Of a DNA stretch of 64,000 bases, positions 23,201 to 35,140 are shown in pieces. Source of the DNA: Schistocerca nitens (Eukaryota > Arthropoda > Insecta > Orthoptera > Acrididae); assembly GCF_023898315.1 (NCBI RefSeq), contig NC_064619.1:482773376-482837375 (forward strand), in the 5' to 3' direction. Made by a program: the position numbers and the translations under genes. Below the pieces are notes generated by a model. The model saw nothing but the letters and a program-made list of their open reading frames with translations, did no database searches and had not been told where the DNA came from. Each line of letters begins with the position of its first letter. The first letter of the stretch is position 1.

Positions 23201-24180
23201 GTGATGCCTCGTGTACGGAGGAATAATGTGTACTATCACGTTTCCGACTTTGATAAAGCTCACATTGTAGCCTATCGCGATTGTGGTTTATCGTATCGCG
23301 ACATTGCTGCTCGCGTTGGTCGAGATCCAATGACTGTTAGAAGAATATGGAATCGGTGGGTTCCGGAGGGTAATACGGAATGCCGTCCTGGATCCCAACG
23401 GTCTGCTAGTGATACGATCACTAGCAGTCGAGATGACAGGTATCTTATCCTTATGGCTGTAACGGATCGTGCAGCAACGTCTCGATCCCTGAGTCAACAG
23501 ATGGAGACGTTTTCAAGACAACCATCTGCACGAACAGTTTGACGACGTTTCCAGCATCATGGACTATCAGCTCAGAGACCATGGCTGCGGTTACCTTCGA
23601 CGGTGCATCACAGACAGGAGCGACTGCGACGATGTATTCAACGACGATCCTGAGTGCACGAATGGCAAAACGTCATTTTTTCGGATGAATTCAGGTTCTG
23701 TTTACAGCATCATGATGGTCGCATCCGTGTTTGGCGACATCGCGGTGAACGCACATTGGAAGTGTGTATTCGTCATCGCCATACTGGCGATTGAGCATTG
23801 GAGGGCAGTGTGGAGGGTAAAAATCGTAGAGGGAGACCAAGAGATCAATACACTAAGCAGATTCAGAAGGATGTAGGTTGCAGTAGGTACTGGGAGATGA
23901 AGAAGCTTGCACAGGATAGAGTAGCATGGAGAGGTGCATCAAACCAGTCTCAGGACTGAAGACCACAACAACAACAATACTGGCGTATCACCCGGCATGA
24001 TGGTATGGGGTATCATTGGTTACACGTCACAATACGCCAGTCACTACTCTTGATGAACTGTGGTATCGTGTTGAATCTGCATGGGCAGCTGTACCTGTAC
24101 ACGCCATCCAAGCTCTATTTGACTCGATGCCCAGGCGTTTCAAGGCATTTATTACGGCCAGAGGTGGATGTTCTGGGTAC
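23201..24180 (+). pseudogene. Tc1-like transposase, broken by insertion and deletion
   Basis: The N-terminus is open from MMPRVRRNN through the helix-turn-helix (YRDIAARV, MTVRRIWNRW) to a stop at 23540. The catalytic start FRMNSGS, in another frame FSDEFRF, lies near 23690, then GRIRVWRHRGER. The LINE tail interrupts at 23790, and the deletion beyond 24025 removes the second catalytic Asp and the Glu. Only the C-terminal DELWYRV and SMPRRF segment remains (24045-24140). Confidence 0.9.
23791..23976 (+). mobile_element. 5'-truncated LINE tail inside the Tc1
   Basis: Encodes the end of the LINE ORF (GNRRGRPRDQYTKQIQKDVG-like, then YWEMKKLAQDRVAWRGA) and ends CTGAAGACC(ACA)n. Target duplication TACTGGCG occurs before the insert (23782-23790) and after it (23976-23983). 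It is the 3' end of the same family as 25931-27520. Confidence 0.92.
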
Positions 24181-24704
24181 TGATTTCTCAGGATCTATGC
24201 ACCCAAATTGCGTGAAAATGTAATCACATATCAGTTCTAGGATAATATATTTATCCAATTAATATCCGTTCATCATCTGCATTTCTTATTGATGTTGCAA
24301 TTTTAATGGCCAGTAGTGTATAATGAAGTACTGTCTGTAAGAGAAACGGCTGAATCATTCTGTGAGACCTTGATAAGACTTCAAAGTAATACGAAGCTTG
24401 GCAACTTGCTTTAAATGCACAGAAACTTAAAACCGTACAGCCATATGAATCCGGTATCGATGAGTCACAGCTTGTATCAGTCAACTCATGCAAATATCAG
24501 CTGTAACAATTTCAAATGAAATGGAATGATCCTAGGTGAAGCAGGGGCAGGTTTGCGTTCATTGGTAAGTAACTGCGAAAGTAAAATTAGTCTACTAAGG
24601 AGAACTTTTAGAAAACATTGCCGGATTTCACTGCGTTATCATGACTTTACATCCGTCGTTCTTCAACTTATTTTCCTTAAGACACTGTCCACACCACTGA
24701 ACAG

Positions 24705-25450
24705 ATCTTCCTAATACTTTGCTCTCTCTGACAGAATTACTATATGGTTGACATACTTCTTCTCCTCGAAATTAAATTCCTTCTCCAATATCTGTTTAGT
24801 TCCCTTTACTGTAGGCTGAATGCACAGATCGGACATCGGGAATAGGCTACAACTCGGTCTCATTCCCTTATTAACTACTGCTTTCCTTCGTGTTGTTCGA
24901 CTGATATAATTGCAGCAACGTATCTGCATAAGTTGTAGGTAAACTTTCGCATCCTGTCTTTAATCGCTGCTACCTTCAGGATCTCTAAAATGTATTCTAG
25001 TCAACGTTTCTAGGAGTTTTCTCTATACAAACGCACGTGTGTCTTACTATCTTTCAAAATTAATCGCAGGATCAGCATTGCTTCGCATGCCCCTGTATTT
25101 CTTTGGAACACAAACTGTTATTCTTCTAGATCGAATTCTACCAGCCATCCTACTGTTCTGAAAAAACAATCGTGTCATGTTTTGCAACAACGAGTCTTGT
25201 AGTACTGCCATTTGTGCTGACCTGCCTTGTTTAAAAATTGGAATTGTTACATTCTTCTTGAAATCTGAGGATATTTCACCATGTATATTGCATACCAGGT
25301 GGCATTTCCCTAAAAAAGCAAACTGAACTTGTTATCATGAATTGTCGATATTGTTCTTTCAGTCTAGCCGATTACCAGCTACGTCGAGAGAAAAATAGCA
25401 ATAGTCACCAGCTTAAATATCTTCCTATCCTTCCTTATTAGAGCACAAAT
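24705..25450 (-). pseudogene. LINE RT remnant, second family
   Basis: Minus-strand frame 24929-24711 reads KGMRPSCSLFPM (usual GVRQGCSLSPTLF) and FEEKKYVNHIVILSE (YADD region, Asp pair lost). Upstream on the minus strand around 25220-25290, DFKKNVTIPIF-like precedes the RT fingers (usual DWKxAxVVPIPK). Strongly decayed. Confidence 0.65.
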
Positions 25451-25930
25451 TTAGGAACTCTTCGACTCTAACGGACAGGAATTACTGTATTCCCAGAGAC
25501 GCGTTCTGCTTGGGCAAGGGTTACGGGGAATGCGCGTCCCTAGCGATTGGTGTTAGGCGATCGCCTAGGTCGCCTGACGGCGTCGCAGAGTGCAGCAGAC
25601 ACGACAGGTCCTCTGCCCTGAGGTCTATATAGGCCCTCGTTAAGTCCGGCAAAAACCTACGTCGGTGGCGTGTGAGCTGCCTGAAGCCAGTCAGTTTTCT
25701 CGTTATGAAACTTACAGGAAGCGCGGTTAGGCGCCCCGGCGTGCGTTGTCTTATCTACTCCGCGGTAGTCAAAGCACACGGCCCCATTGCTGATTATTAT
25801 CGTCAGTACTAGCAGTACTCGATGCAGGATTAACACATTTAGCTAAATACATGCTTTGCTGATCGCACCCATCAAGAGTTTACGCGCGCGCCAAATGAAC
25901 AATGTCACCACACAAATGTTCATAAACAGT

Positions 25931-27520
25931 TGTTGTTGTTGTTGTTGTCTCCAGTCTGAAGACTTATCTGATGCAGCTCTCTGCGTTAGTGTATCCTGTG
26001 CTGCCCTGACTGTCTAGTGCAACCTGCATCCATTTGTCCCTCCTTACCGTATTCAAACCTTGACTTCCCACTACAACTTCTACCTGCCACACTTACTCGC
26101 AATACCAAAGTCATTATTTCTTAGTGCATCAGAATGTATTCCAATAACCGATCGTTGTTATCAGTCAAGTTGTGCAACATTTTCTTTTTCCAGTCATTAG
26201 TCATTTGATCCGTTTTTGCTTAATCGTCCGTCTTCTGACTAGTTTCATGTGGCCCGCCACGAATTTCTCTCGGTGTCAACCTCTTTATCTTAAAATAATA
26301 CTTTCAACATACGGCCTCAGTTGTTCGCGGGATGTATTCTAATCCCTGTCTTTCTCTACAGTTTTTACCCTCTGCAGAACCCTCTAGTACCAAGGAATAT
26401 GTTTTCTGATGACTTAACGGATGTCCCACCATCCCGTCCCTTCTTTTTGTGAGTGTTTTCCATACACTTCGCCCATTCTGCATAAAAACTTCTCATTTCT
26501 TATCTTACCAGTGTACCTAATTTTCAACATTCTTCTGTAGCATCACATCTCAAATGCTTCGATTCTCTTCTGTTCCGGTTTTCCCACAGTCTATGTTGCA
26601 CTTCCAACAATGCTGTGCCCAAAAACCACGTTCTTAGAAATTTCTTCCTCACATTAAGGTCTATTTGTGATACAAGTAGACTTCTCCTGGCCAGGAATCC
26701 CCTTTTTGCCAGTGACAGTCCGCTCTCTGTGTCCTCCTTGATCCGTCCGTCGTGGGTTATTGCTTAACTTCATCTACTTCGTGATCATCAATCCTGTTGT
26801 TAAGTTCCTCGCCTTCTCATTTCTGCTACTTTTCATTACTTTCTTCTTTCTTCGATTTATTCTCAGTCCATATTCTGCACTAATTAGAATGTTCATTCCA
26901 TTCAACAGATCACGCAATTCTCCTTTACTTTAACTGAGGATAGCTATGCCATCAGGTAGTTGTATTACTGATATTCTTTCACCTTGAATTTTAATTCCAC
27001 TCTTGAACCTTTCTTTTATTTCCGTCAATGCTGCTTCGATGTATAGACTGAACAGTAGGGGTGAAAGATTACATGCCTGTCTTATACCCTTTTCAAACCG
27101 AGCAATTCGCTCTTGGTCTCCCACTGTCACTGTTCTACGTTGGTTCTTGTACACATTATAAATTACCCATCTTTTCCTGTAGCTTACCCCTATTTTTCTC
27201 AGAATTTCGAAGACCCTGCACCATTTCTCACTGTCAAACGCTTTCTCCGAAGTGACTTTCTCTTTAGTCTTCTTTTCGTTACCAACCGCAACGCCAGAAC
27301 TGCTTCACTGGTACCTCTATCTTTTGTAAAGCCAAACTGATCGTCATATAACAGATTCTCAATTTTCTTTTCTATCCATCTTATTTCCAGCATTCTTTTG
27401 TAGCACCACATTTCATAATCTTCTGTGCTCTTCTTGTCTGAATTCTTTATCGTCCATCTTTCACTTCCGAACAAAGCTACAATCCACACAAACACCTTCA
27501 GAAAAGCCTTCCCAACATTC
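25931..27520 (-). pseudogene. LINE, 3' two thirds, with a permuted 5' junction
   Basis: Ends at 25931 with (CAA)n on the minus strand after CTTCAGACTGGAGAC. The minus frame from 27154 reads GDQERIARFEKGIRQACNLSPLLFSLYIEAAL (RT motif B region), then IQLPDGIAIL in place of the YADD region. Frame 27495-27199 carries LLYDDQFGFTKDRGTSEAVLALRL (RT fingers). Oddly, that frame begins with ALFGSERWTIK...YEMWCYKRMLEIRW, which belongs to the C-terminal end of this LINE and recurs in its proper place near 26530-26600. Stops and frame changes occur throughout. Confidence 0.88.
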
Positions 27521-27662
27521 CCAACATTTAAATTTATGTTTTGTACAAGCTGTGCTGTACAGTTAAGTTAGAGGTTAACAGTTTCATCTTTTAATATAAT
27601 ATTATTGTTATCGCTATGTTAATCAAAATATTCTTTATTTATTTATTATTATAAGTAATAAA

Positions 27663-27837
27663 TGTCACGGACTGCGTGGCCCCTCCCTCCGGAAGTTCGA
27701 GTCCTCCCTCGGGCATGGTGTATGTGTTGTTCTTAGAATAAGTTAATTTAAGCAGTAGATAAGTCTAGGCACCGATGAACTTAGCAGTTTGGTCCCTTAG
27801 GTGTTCAAACGCATCTAAACTTTTTTTTTTTTTTTGA
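27663..27837 (+). mobile_element. SINE family B, 5'-truncated
   Basis: Begins inside the head (CACGGACTGCGTGGCCCC), then B-box AGTTCGAGTCCTCC, GGGCATGG, GTTGTTCTTAG, CCGATGAACTTAGCAG and a run of T. Same family as 7545-7738. Confidence 0.8.
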
Positions 27838-30085
27838 AATCTCTAAAACCTGATAGAGTTTAGAGATTTCTAAAAACTGATAGGTCCAACAATTTAGCAA
27901 TTTATAGTTTATTAATTCGGAGATAATCTCTCAACGAATTCTGAACGTGGAAATTGCAGGTTCTCACTATCGTTCCAAACTTCACCTCCGAGAGATCTGC
28001 GTCTCGTAATATCTGTACCGCGATAATTAGCTAATTTCGGTGTGGAGATATACACACTTTGAATACTTGATGTTAGTTATTGGATTTTATTTTGTGCCAA
28101 GAACTATTTCAACATTTACTACGTACCGTAATGGCTTCTCACAACAATACAATCTCTCTCTTCCTCCATTACGACCGATCTCTCCATTTCCTTCACATCT
28201 AGTCTATAAAACAAAATCTCAGTTTTGCATAAATTGTTACACCATAATGGTATGATACGTAACTGTATTAATTTATTGTTAGCAATATGTGAGGCTCCAT
28301 TTCGCCGTGCAGAAGACTTTTTCTGCAAGCTTGAGCAGGGAGTAATCGAGAATTACATTGTGCGAAAATTTAGAACACAATTCCGAAGTAACCAATCGCT
28401 TAATGTTCACCACGGCAAGCAGCTGAAGTGATCTCACTCGGTTCCTTCATGACAGTAGCTATTCCGATTCAGTTCGCACCAACAATAAAATTCCAGACCT
28501 GATTTTATCCAAAATAGAACTGAACTCGAAAAAAATACCACTTTTTGGTGAATTCACATACAAAGAAGGAACACATCATGGCTTCATAGCAGTGAAGGCT
28601 TCCCTTTGGATGGTAGACAAACCGACCTGCCATCGACCAATCGAAGTCCCGTACAGCAATAAAACACGAAGTATAGAAAAGCTGTCATAATCAAAGAAAA
28701 AACAATGGTGATTTTCAAAAAAAGAGCAATGTCTAAGAGATGGAGTTGCTCATAAAGTGATAAAGTGCTGGGCTTAGAACGGATCTCCCCCTTTCTAACA
28801 ACGCTCTGGCACAGATCCACATCCATCGCACGCACACAGACGCCCCACACCGACCTTCCGCGGACTTTAAAGCGTTTGCATCGGCCAGAGCGGCCGCTTC
28901 TGCGAGCTGTGTCGCGGGGGCACCGCTCGCCGGCATTCCGCAGTTGCTCCGATACATTATGTATGACAGTGTATGCAAGCAGCATCCATTATTCATGTCG
29001 CCCTGCCACGGCCACTGAAAAGCCGATTTCGGCGATAAAATAAAAGAGGAGGAAGACGCAGGAATTGTAAACGAAGTGTCAGAGCTTACACACACGCCAC
29101 GCAGCTGCCAAAACGTTTGGACACAATTAAGATGACAGCGCCGTCTTTCGTCACGTCAAGTGGTGTCACTCGTCGCCCGTTCAAAGAAAGTCTTTGTTGA
29201 CTGCTGAAACACTGCCAGAGGAGAGCTGTTTCGTCTTCGGCATGACGCTGAAATAATGTGCTGAGGCTTCGGAAACCAACATTTTTAATGAACTGCACTG
29301 TTTATCATTCCATTACCCGAAAAATTTGGGTTGATTTAAAGCGTTTGCTGCTAAAAATTAAATTTCATCATTAAGTACTAACTAATTAACAACCCACTGT
29401 TCTAATGGACAACCCAAAATGAGAACACGTTTTTATTCGTTGTGGTATGGAACCATGCAGTCCCTGAAAGTCACCTTGTGGATTTTCTTTTCATTGCCGA
29501 AAACAGCTGGCTGAAAAGACGGTATGAAAGTATACATCTTCCTATCACACCGCTCAAACGTTCTATCTTGTGGTCAAAGCAATGCAATTGTTTTATATGA
29601 GACTATTTTAGCTAAGCAAATTTCGAAATAAAAGATTTAACAACGTGTACCTGTACTGAAACATCTTGGCAGATTAATGCTGTGGCGTACCTAGTTTTCG
29701 CAGACACTCCTTTACTACGTATATTTTTCCCAACATTGCAATTACAGTTCTTCTAGACAAAATATTTAAATACAGCACTTACAATAAAATTCACAAATGC
29801 TGTAAAATGTGCTGTCAAAACTTCTGCATTTAAATAAGTAATTATTCATTCCAGAAACACATGGTTATAGTGTGGTATTAAAATGTATTCCGTTCGATCT
29901 TATGGATATATTACATCTCGTACGTAAACTTGTTTTTTAATGCTTCAGTCAGCACAACATTAAAGGAGGGGTGTCCAAAAATTAAAAACGTTTGGGACCA
30001 TTTATAAGCAAAGCGAAAGCTCTACTATTTTGTTATTCTTTCACATACTGGTCTCGTGAGAATCGGCAACTGTAAGTGATATTTA
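27838..30085. other. Unannotated spacer with a small CpG-rich patch
   Basis: Mostly AT-rich. The patch 28790-28945 is CpG-rich. A 120-residue minus-strand frame (28733-29095) crosses it without a recognisable domain. Confidence 0.4.
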
Positions 30086-30089
30086 AGAT

Positions 30090-30355
30090 AATATTCATTT
30101 ATTGTTTGTTTTTAATCAGATTACATGCTTCATCACTCAGGATCGTCTTCCGATCTGATTACTTGTCTCAGCAACCCGTCTTGCGTATGCATAACCACTT
30201 ACCAGAGTACCCAAATATGTGATTCCGAATAGATTACTTCTAGGAATACTGGCGCAACTACTTAGAAATGAAGATGATCCTGAGTAATCGAAACATGTCA
30301 TGTGATTAAAAATGTGTAACTGAGACTGAATAATGAATAAAAATTTTCTTAAACA
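30090..30355. mobile_element. Foldback element 4 (diverged) with hammerhead-like modules
   Basis: Left arm TTTTTAATCAGATTACATG...CACTCAGGATCGTCTTC matches the complement of the right arm GAAGATGATCCTGAG...ACATGT...GATTAAAAA. Outer parts TTTAAGA and ATTCATTATT also match. Arms of 60-80 bp; interior weakly matched. Right module on plus: ATGAAGA, GAT-loop-ATC, GAAA 30290-30293, palindrome ACATGT 30293-30298, C 30299. Confidence 0.65.
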
Positions 30356-30589
30356 TTCTTAGTCTTTGTTCGGTGCACGTAATTTTTGTAGATAGATTGG
30401 AAATTTCCCTTTACTTGTCGATTCGTAGATCACCAGCGTAAAGTATACGCTGGGAAACTGGCTAAGATTATAATGGACCACATTCGCTATTAGTCAATGG
30501 CTTTGTTACTTTTGGTGCGAGGATAAAATGCTGATTTTTCATTACTTTCAGCCGAATATAGGTTGTTTGAATCTATAACCAGGTTTTCA

Positions 30590-30786
30590 AATGGTTCAAA
30601 TGGCTCTGAGCACTATGGGACTTAACTGCTGAGGCCATTAGTCCCCTAGAACTTAGAACTAGTTAAACCTAACTAACCTAAGGACATCACACACATCCAT
30701 GCCCGAGGCAGGATTCGAACCTGCGACCGTAGCGGTCTCGCGGTTCCAGACTGCAGCGCCAGAACCGCGCGGCCACTTCGGCCGGC
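30590..30786 (-). mobile_element. SINE family A, full length
   Basis: Same subfamily as 7342 (CACTTCGGCCGG, CATTAGTCCCC). Target duplication CCAGGTTTTCA at 30579-30589 and 30787-30797. Confidence 0.96.
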
Positions 30787-31029
30787 CCAGGTTTTCATTT
30801 GCGTCGCACACGTACTAGTATTCCCGTCTGTCTCCTATGTTAATTATTTCGTATTCCTTTTAAGCAGAGTTGTCCATATCCAGAAAGCATGATCTTATTG
30901 CCTTACTCGACCTTCAAACTGATTTACCCAGCCATTTACAGGGGACTAACGTAGCCTACGAGAAAAGTTCCTAATCTACATCTTTCACAAATTCAAATTA
31001 TTTCTAGAAGCGAACAAAACGGAAAGTGA

Positions 31030-31112
31030 CCTAAAGCTGAGGATTTAATCCAGAACCTTTGGATTTGTAGTCAAGCGGTTATCCATTGAGCCACCCAGCC
31101 ATCCTTCGTATT
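31030..31112 (-). mobile_element. tRNA-like SINE head, family E
   Basis: On the minus strand: GGCTGGGTGGCTCAATGGAT (A-box), an anticodon-like arm and GGTTCTGGATTAAATCC (B-box). The surroundings show no second copy in this window. It may be a tRNA pseudogene or a SINE head. Confidence 0.5.
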
Positions 31113-32454
31113 GCATATTTGCGTCAAACACACTTTTTTCTGTTGTTGTGATTGCGTAACTGACTACTTTGTACAAGATGCTTTCACGTAATTAATTTAA
31201 GGTGTAAATTATTAATTTGTTCTCACAGCTGATATTTAAATATTTTTCATGGATTCTGTCTGATTTTAAGCCTCTTATAGTCTGACTGTAAATAATTTAC
31301 GTCCTCATTTCCTCTTCAAAATTCACGGGGCAGAGCACTTCTCTCTCATAGGAGCTCCTCTCAAGTTTGGGTAATAGTGTATGTGGTTTAAATTTACTGG
31401 TGCTAATACATCTTGTGGCATAAATGACTCAAATATTAGACGGTTTAGAAAATCCTCTTCAATTCCAAATTCTAGTTATTAGCTTCATTTGCTTTGCTTT
31501 TTACAACTAAACCAAGTCTTCTTCTTTCTATGGGCTATATTGTGGCTTTTAGTTTGCTTCTGAATACTTTCGATCTTATACAGGAACCAGAGCAACGTTG
31601 ACATTGTTATATTTACTAAGTAGTCCAACTAGGCTCGACCCGCATTAAGCAATTCTGTCTGTACGTCTCTTCTTCATTACTTATGCTGATCACATTACTG
31701 CATTTCAGAGGTACAGGGACTAAATATGAAGTAGAAATCAGGTAATTCGAAATTAATAAAAGTAGATACATACATTAGTTTCGCTGAAGAATTTGTCGAT
31801 GGAGAGGAAGACGTTGAATACCAGTAAGTTTTCAGGCTTTTCTTAAACAGTGTCGTGTTCGTAGGAGACCTTTTAATTGTTTCTGCCAAAATAATGAAAA
31901 TGTTAATTCTGGAACTATGGACATTATTGGAAATTATTCCGTGAACAGACAGGGTTAAGTATCTTGAGAAGCCGTAATTAGCGCAACAAACTCTTTGAGT
32001 CAGCTAGACGAACTTGAATTTGCAGCACAAATAAATCGGATTAATAAGGAATATCGATAAGAAAATAACACCTAAAATTTTATTTCGTGCATTCTGTATC
32101 GCACACTATTGGCACTGAAAATAAAGGTTGATTCAGGAGTTTCAGCAATTCTGTAGAATTCTCTCCCCACTGAATTTTATTATGGAGTAATTTAACGAAT
32201 TTATCGCTGTCAACCGATTCTATGAGTACTTGGGCCCTCCGTCCCCACCCGACCCCATAATACTTTTTGCGTGTGACGAGTGGAAGTGTGTTATTTACTT
32301 GTTGGGCATACAATGAGATAGTTCTAAATTTAATGTCAGTTAACTGGCAAGTGATTTTAAATGTTCTTAAAAGTTAGATACACAACTACTCTACTCCTCA
32401 AACCACGCCTGACTGCAAACACAAAAACTTTTGAATTGGCGAAAGTTGTTGATG

Positions 32455-32560
32455 AAACATCGTTAATATTTCTCCAGTGGATAGCTAAAGATCTCGATTC
32501 GAGACGCAGTCCAGTACATAGTTTTAACCTGGCAGAAAGTTTTATTACAGCGCACACTAT
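32455..32560 (+). mobile_element. SINE family D, degraded
   Basis: GATTCGAGACGCAGTCCAG as eroded B-box, then CATAGTTTTAACCTGGCAG and GCGCACACT. Tail text matches the 2332 copy. Confidence 0.6.
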
Positions 32561-34339
32561 AGGGGGGGGTTGAGGGATGGAAGATTCTATGTATAATGTT
32601 CACCACCATACATTTCACTAGTTCCAGATGCTACTGTACTGGAAAGTTTCGATCTGAAATGTTCAGCAGCTGATTTCCTCTCCCTAAGCGATCTTTCCGG
32701 CGGAAGTAAGTTGCTACACACTGTTACCACGAAAGCGGAAAGAGGATTTAAGCTGGAACCACAACCGATCTTTATCGTCCTTCCAACCGCAGTTACTTAA
32801 CGGTGAATGTTACATGACACGGTCCATTCAGACAGCGAAGTGTTCAAGTTTTCTGGTGAATCCTGTTGCACGTTTCATAGGAAAGTCATATGAAACAACA
32901 ACTGATGGTAAAAAGTGAAATGGTGACATTACTTCTGGAATACAGCTATTGCTATACTAACAGTAATATTTATATTAAGGCGACACAGCTAGCTATAAAA
33001 AAACTCAGCTACGAGAAGCACGTAGATATGATCTGCAGTTTCACTAGCAGCAAACTGATAGGAGTTTCTGTTAGCTGTAGTCCAGATCTGATTCAACGTC
33101 TCGTCTTCGCGGTATAGCGTCACAAATCAGACGATCTTTATTACTTGAGATACTTGTTCGAGATGCACAAAACCGATATTTACAATACAGTAAACTGATC
33201 ACGTCCAGAGTATTTACACTGTAGCGGATCACTTATTGATAATCACAGATATGAAGATGGTAGTATATAGACCGAAATCCACTGATTCTTTTACAAATGT
33301 CGCGCAGCCAGAAAACTAGGTGTTATTGTATTGCATACACTAATGTTCGAGAAAGTAGGGACGTCCATGACACTAATGAATCCCGTCTTTAAAGATGTGT
33401 GGAATGATTTACCACCAATAAGTGATTAAGGACGAAATTAGAAAAATACGGATACAATACCATTTATGAAACCAAACTTTAAAGATGCTGGAAGTCATTA
33501 AGGATGCAAAAGGATGGAGTTGCTATCTGTAGCCACAAATGTTAATGTTATAACAAGTTCAGACAATGTAGAGCCAAGGGCATAGGATCGATGTGTGAGT
33601 CAGAACGGACAGACTGATCAGTCCGAATAAAAGCGATTACTTACATGGTTATATTCTATCATTACGTTAAATGCTGCAGATAGAGATGTGTTGTGTAAAC
33701 CCCGGGGACAGAATAAGCTCATCCAGAAAGACGAGCGGAATTTGTACCACACGATGTGACCAGAGCATAAAAATGGCAGCAGCGGACCGAACAGATTCGT
33801 TCCTGAAGTTGGATCGACGCTTGTAAAGGATGTCAATCTGTCTGCGCCAAAAACTTGGTGCCGTGTGCTGAGGAATACACGCATTCCGCGGTCCGTCTGA
33901 AACAGATATGTTAGTCCCATAATGACGTGATATTAAAATGTACTGGTTTGGATTGTGATATGATATTGACATTAATTTCATTTAGTGTTGCAACTTCCAT
34001 GACGGTGTAGTTCTGCCTTCAGTACATACGTGAAGTGGTATTTAATCAAATATCAATCACTCCGGTTATACAAATGTGGGTCGACGATAGTGACGGGAAA
34101 GGTTATCCTATTTGAAGGTGTGCTGTGAATATCCCCCGAACGTTGCGGCTCGGAGCGGGGTATGACGCGAGTTTAGACATGATAGTGAGTAGTGATCATG
34201 GTAGCAAGTCGATAGTTAACCGATTATGAACGTGGGATGATAATCAGGACACGAGTGTATCAGAGAATGCAGTAGAATTTCAGTTTCCGGCGTCAACACT
34301 GTGTCTTTAGTCCATCTCTATACACTATGGTTGAGGGAC

Positions 34340-34757
34340 ATCGGCTGTTCACTATAAAATGTCAAATCAAAGACACCTTCAGCTATCTGCATTTTCAATT
34401 TTATTTTATTTTTGCGACTAGTTTCGGCGTTTGACCACGCCATCTTCTACCCCCACCCCCCTCCCGAGCTACGTGTAGGAAGAATCCAGCCTCATGTGCA
34501 ATCGAAACAGGCGCCAGCATTCGGTAACTAGTAACCGTAGACTTCTTTTTTAATAACGCGATCCCTTTCCTCAACAATTTCAGACTGCTGACTGAATGGT
34601 GGCGCCTATTTCGATGGCATATGAGGTTGGATTCTTCCTGCACGTCGGTCAGGGGACCTGAAGATAGCGTAGTGAAACGCCGAAACTGGTCGCCACAATA
34701 AAGTAAAAGTGGAATTGTAGACGACTGAAGGTGTTTTGATTTTACATTTCAGCACTG
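34340..34757. mobile_element. Foldback element 5 with hammerhead-like modules
   Basis: Arms of about 170-190 bp: AATGTCAAATCAAAGACACC, AGTTTCGGCGTTT, GGAAGAATCCAGCCTCAT and ATCGAAACAGGCGCC on the left recur inverted on the right. Right module (+): CTGAAGA 34658-34664, stem II GCGT 34667-34670 with ACGC 34677-34680, GAAA 34682-34685, ACTGGT 34685-34690, C 34691. Left module (-): stem II GGCGT/ACGCC, GAAA, palindrome ACTAGT 34417-34422, C. The possible duplication CACTGTGT lies left at 34299 and right at 34754. Confidence 0.88.
34655..34700 (+). ncRNA. Hammerhead-like module, right end of foldback 5
   Basis: Both invariant core strands, CTGAAGA and GAAA, are intact, stem II pairs GCGT with ACGC, and stem III is the self-complementary ACTGGT (with G-U). 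Predicted cut after C34691. The base before CTGA is C and the base after the cut is G, so the first pair of stem I can form. Confidence 0.5.
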
Positions 34758-35140
34758 TGTTTCTACGTCACCGGACAGGATAACCTCAAGTGTTCAACGA
34801 AGGGAGGCACACGTTGTGAACTGCGGCAAATCGGGGCCAATTTGAAGGTGGGGCGTCAGGAACCCGTTTCCTCCAGGACTACACTAAGACAATTGCACAG
34901 AATGGGTCTGATCAGCCGACGAACGACATGAGATCTAACGTCTTCCCATTACTTTTGGCAACAGTGATCTCTTACAGAGTTTACAAATTTAAGAGTTCGT
35001 GGGTTATCGAAGTACTCAACATGATAACAACGTAGTTCGTTGTTCAGAACTGCAGCCCATTTCTGGTCTCATCGTCGTAATTCTGAGCGGTTGCTCTAGA
35101 TGGAAATAACCTCCAACATCAGATCCACACCGCACTCCTA

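Larger units (their letters stand above)
22973..24318 (+). mobile_element. Tc1-like transposon (1346 bp), internally deleted
   Basis: Same family as 4449-5852, with termini CACTACTGGC...GGCCAGTAGTG flanked by TA at 22971-22972 and 24319-24320. It contains a LINE-tail insertion and lacks about 263 bp that are present in the 4449 copy (its positions 4743-5005). Confidence 0.95.
22640..24700 (+). pseudogene. LINE (Jockey/CR1-type) RT, split by a Tc1
   Basis: Left piece (to 22972): KFDSMGHQEKYVTAVRKHHVTSNG, TSDVPRE then, after a frame change, LYINDFADNINSDLRLY, the RT segment before the YADD/FADD box (here YTCD). Right piece (from 24321): NEVLSVRETAESF and, further on, KWNDP and LLRR, as in the post-RT region. 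If the Tc1 and one TA are taken out, the frame reads continuously through the junction as DVVIYNEVLSVRE. The LINE is therefore the oldest layer here. Confidence 0.8.
30798..34195. other. Long unannotated spacer with two tRNA-SINE scraps
   Basis: AT-rich; short frames only. Contains the tRNA-like scraps listed at 31030 and 32455. The frame 33667-33981 minus (104 residues) is unrecognised. Confidence 0.4.
34200..35140 (+). pseudogene. Tc1-like transposase remnant split by a foldback
   Basis: Left piece 34215-34335: YERGMIIRTRVYQRMQ and SVSGVNTVSLVHLYTLW, matching the first helix-turn-helix (FERGMIVG..., VSRVYREW). Right piece 34790-34925: STKGGTRCELRQIGANLKVG and TTLRQLHRMGLISRRTT, matching the second helix-turn-helix and linker. 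The catalytic domain is not recognisable. The foldback at 34340-34757 separates the two pieces. Confidence 0.6.

Noticed and set aside
33667..33981. Overlapping minus-strand frames of about 100 residues
   Set aside because: They do not match RT, transposase or host families I can name; treated as chance.
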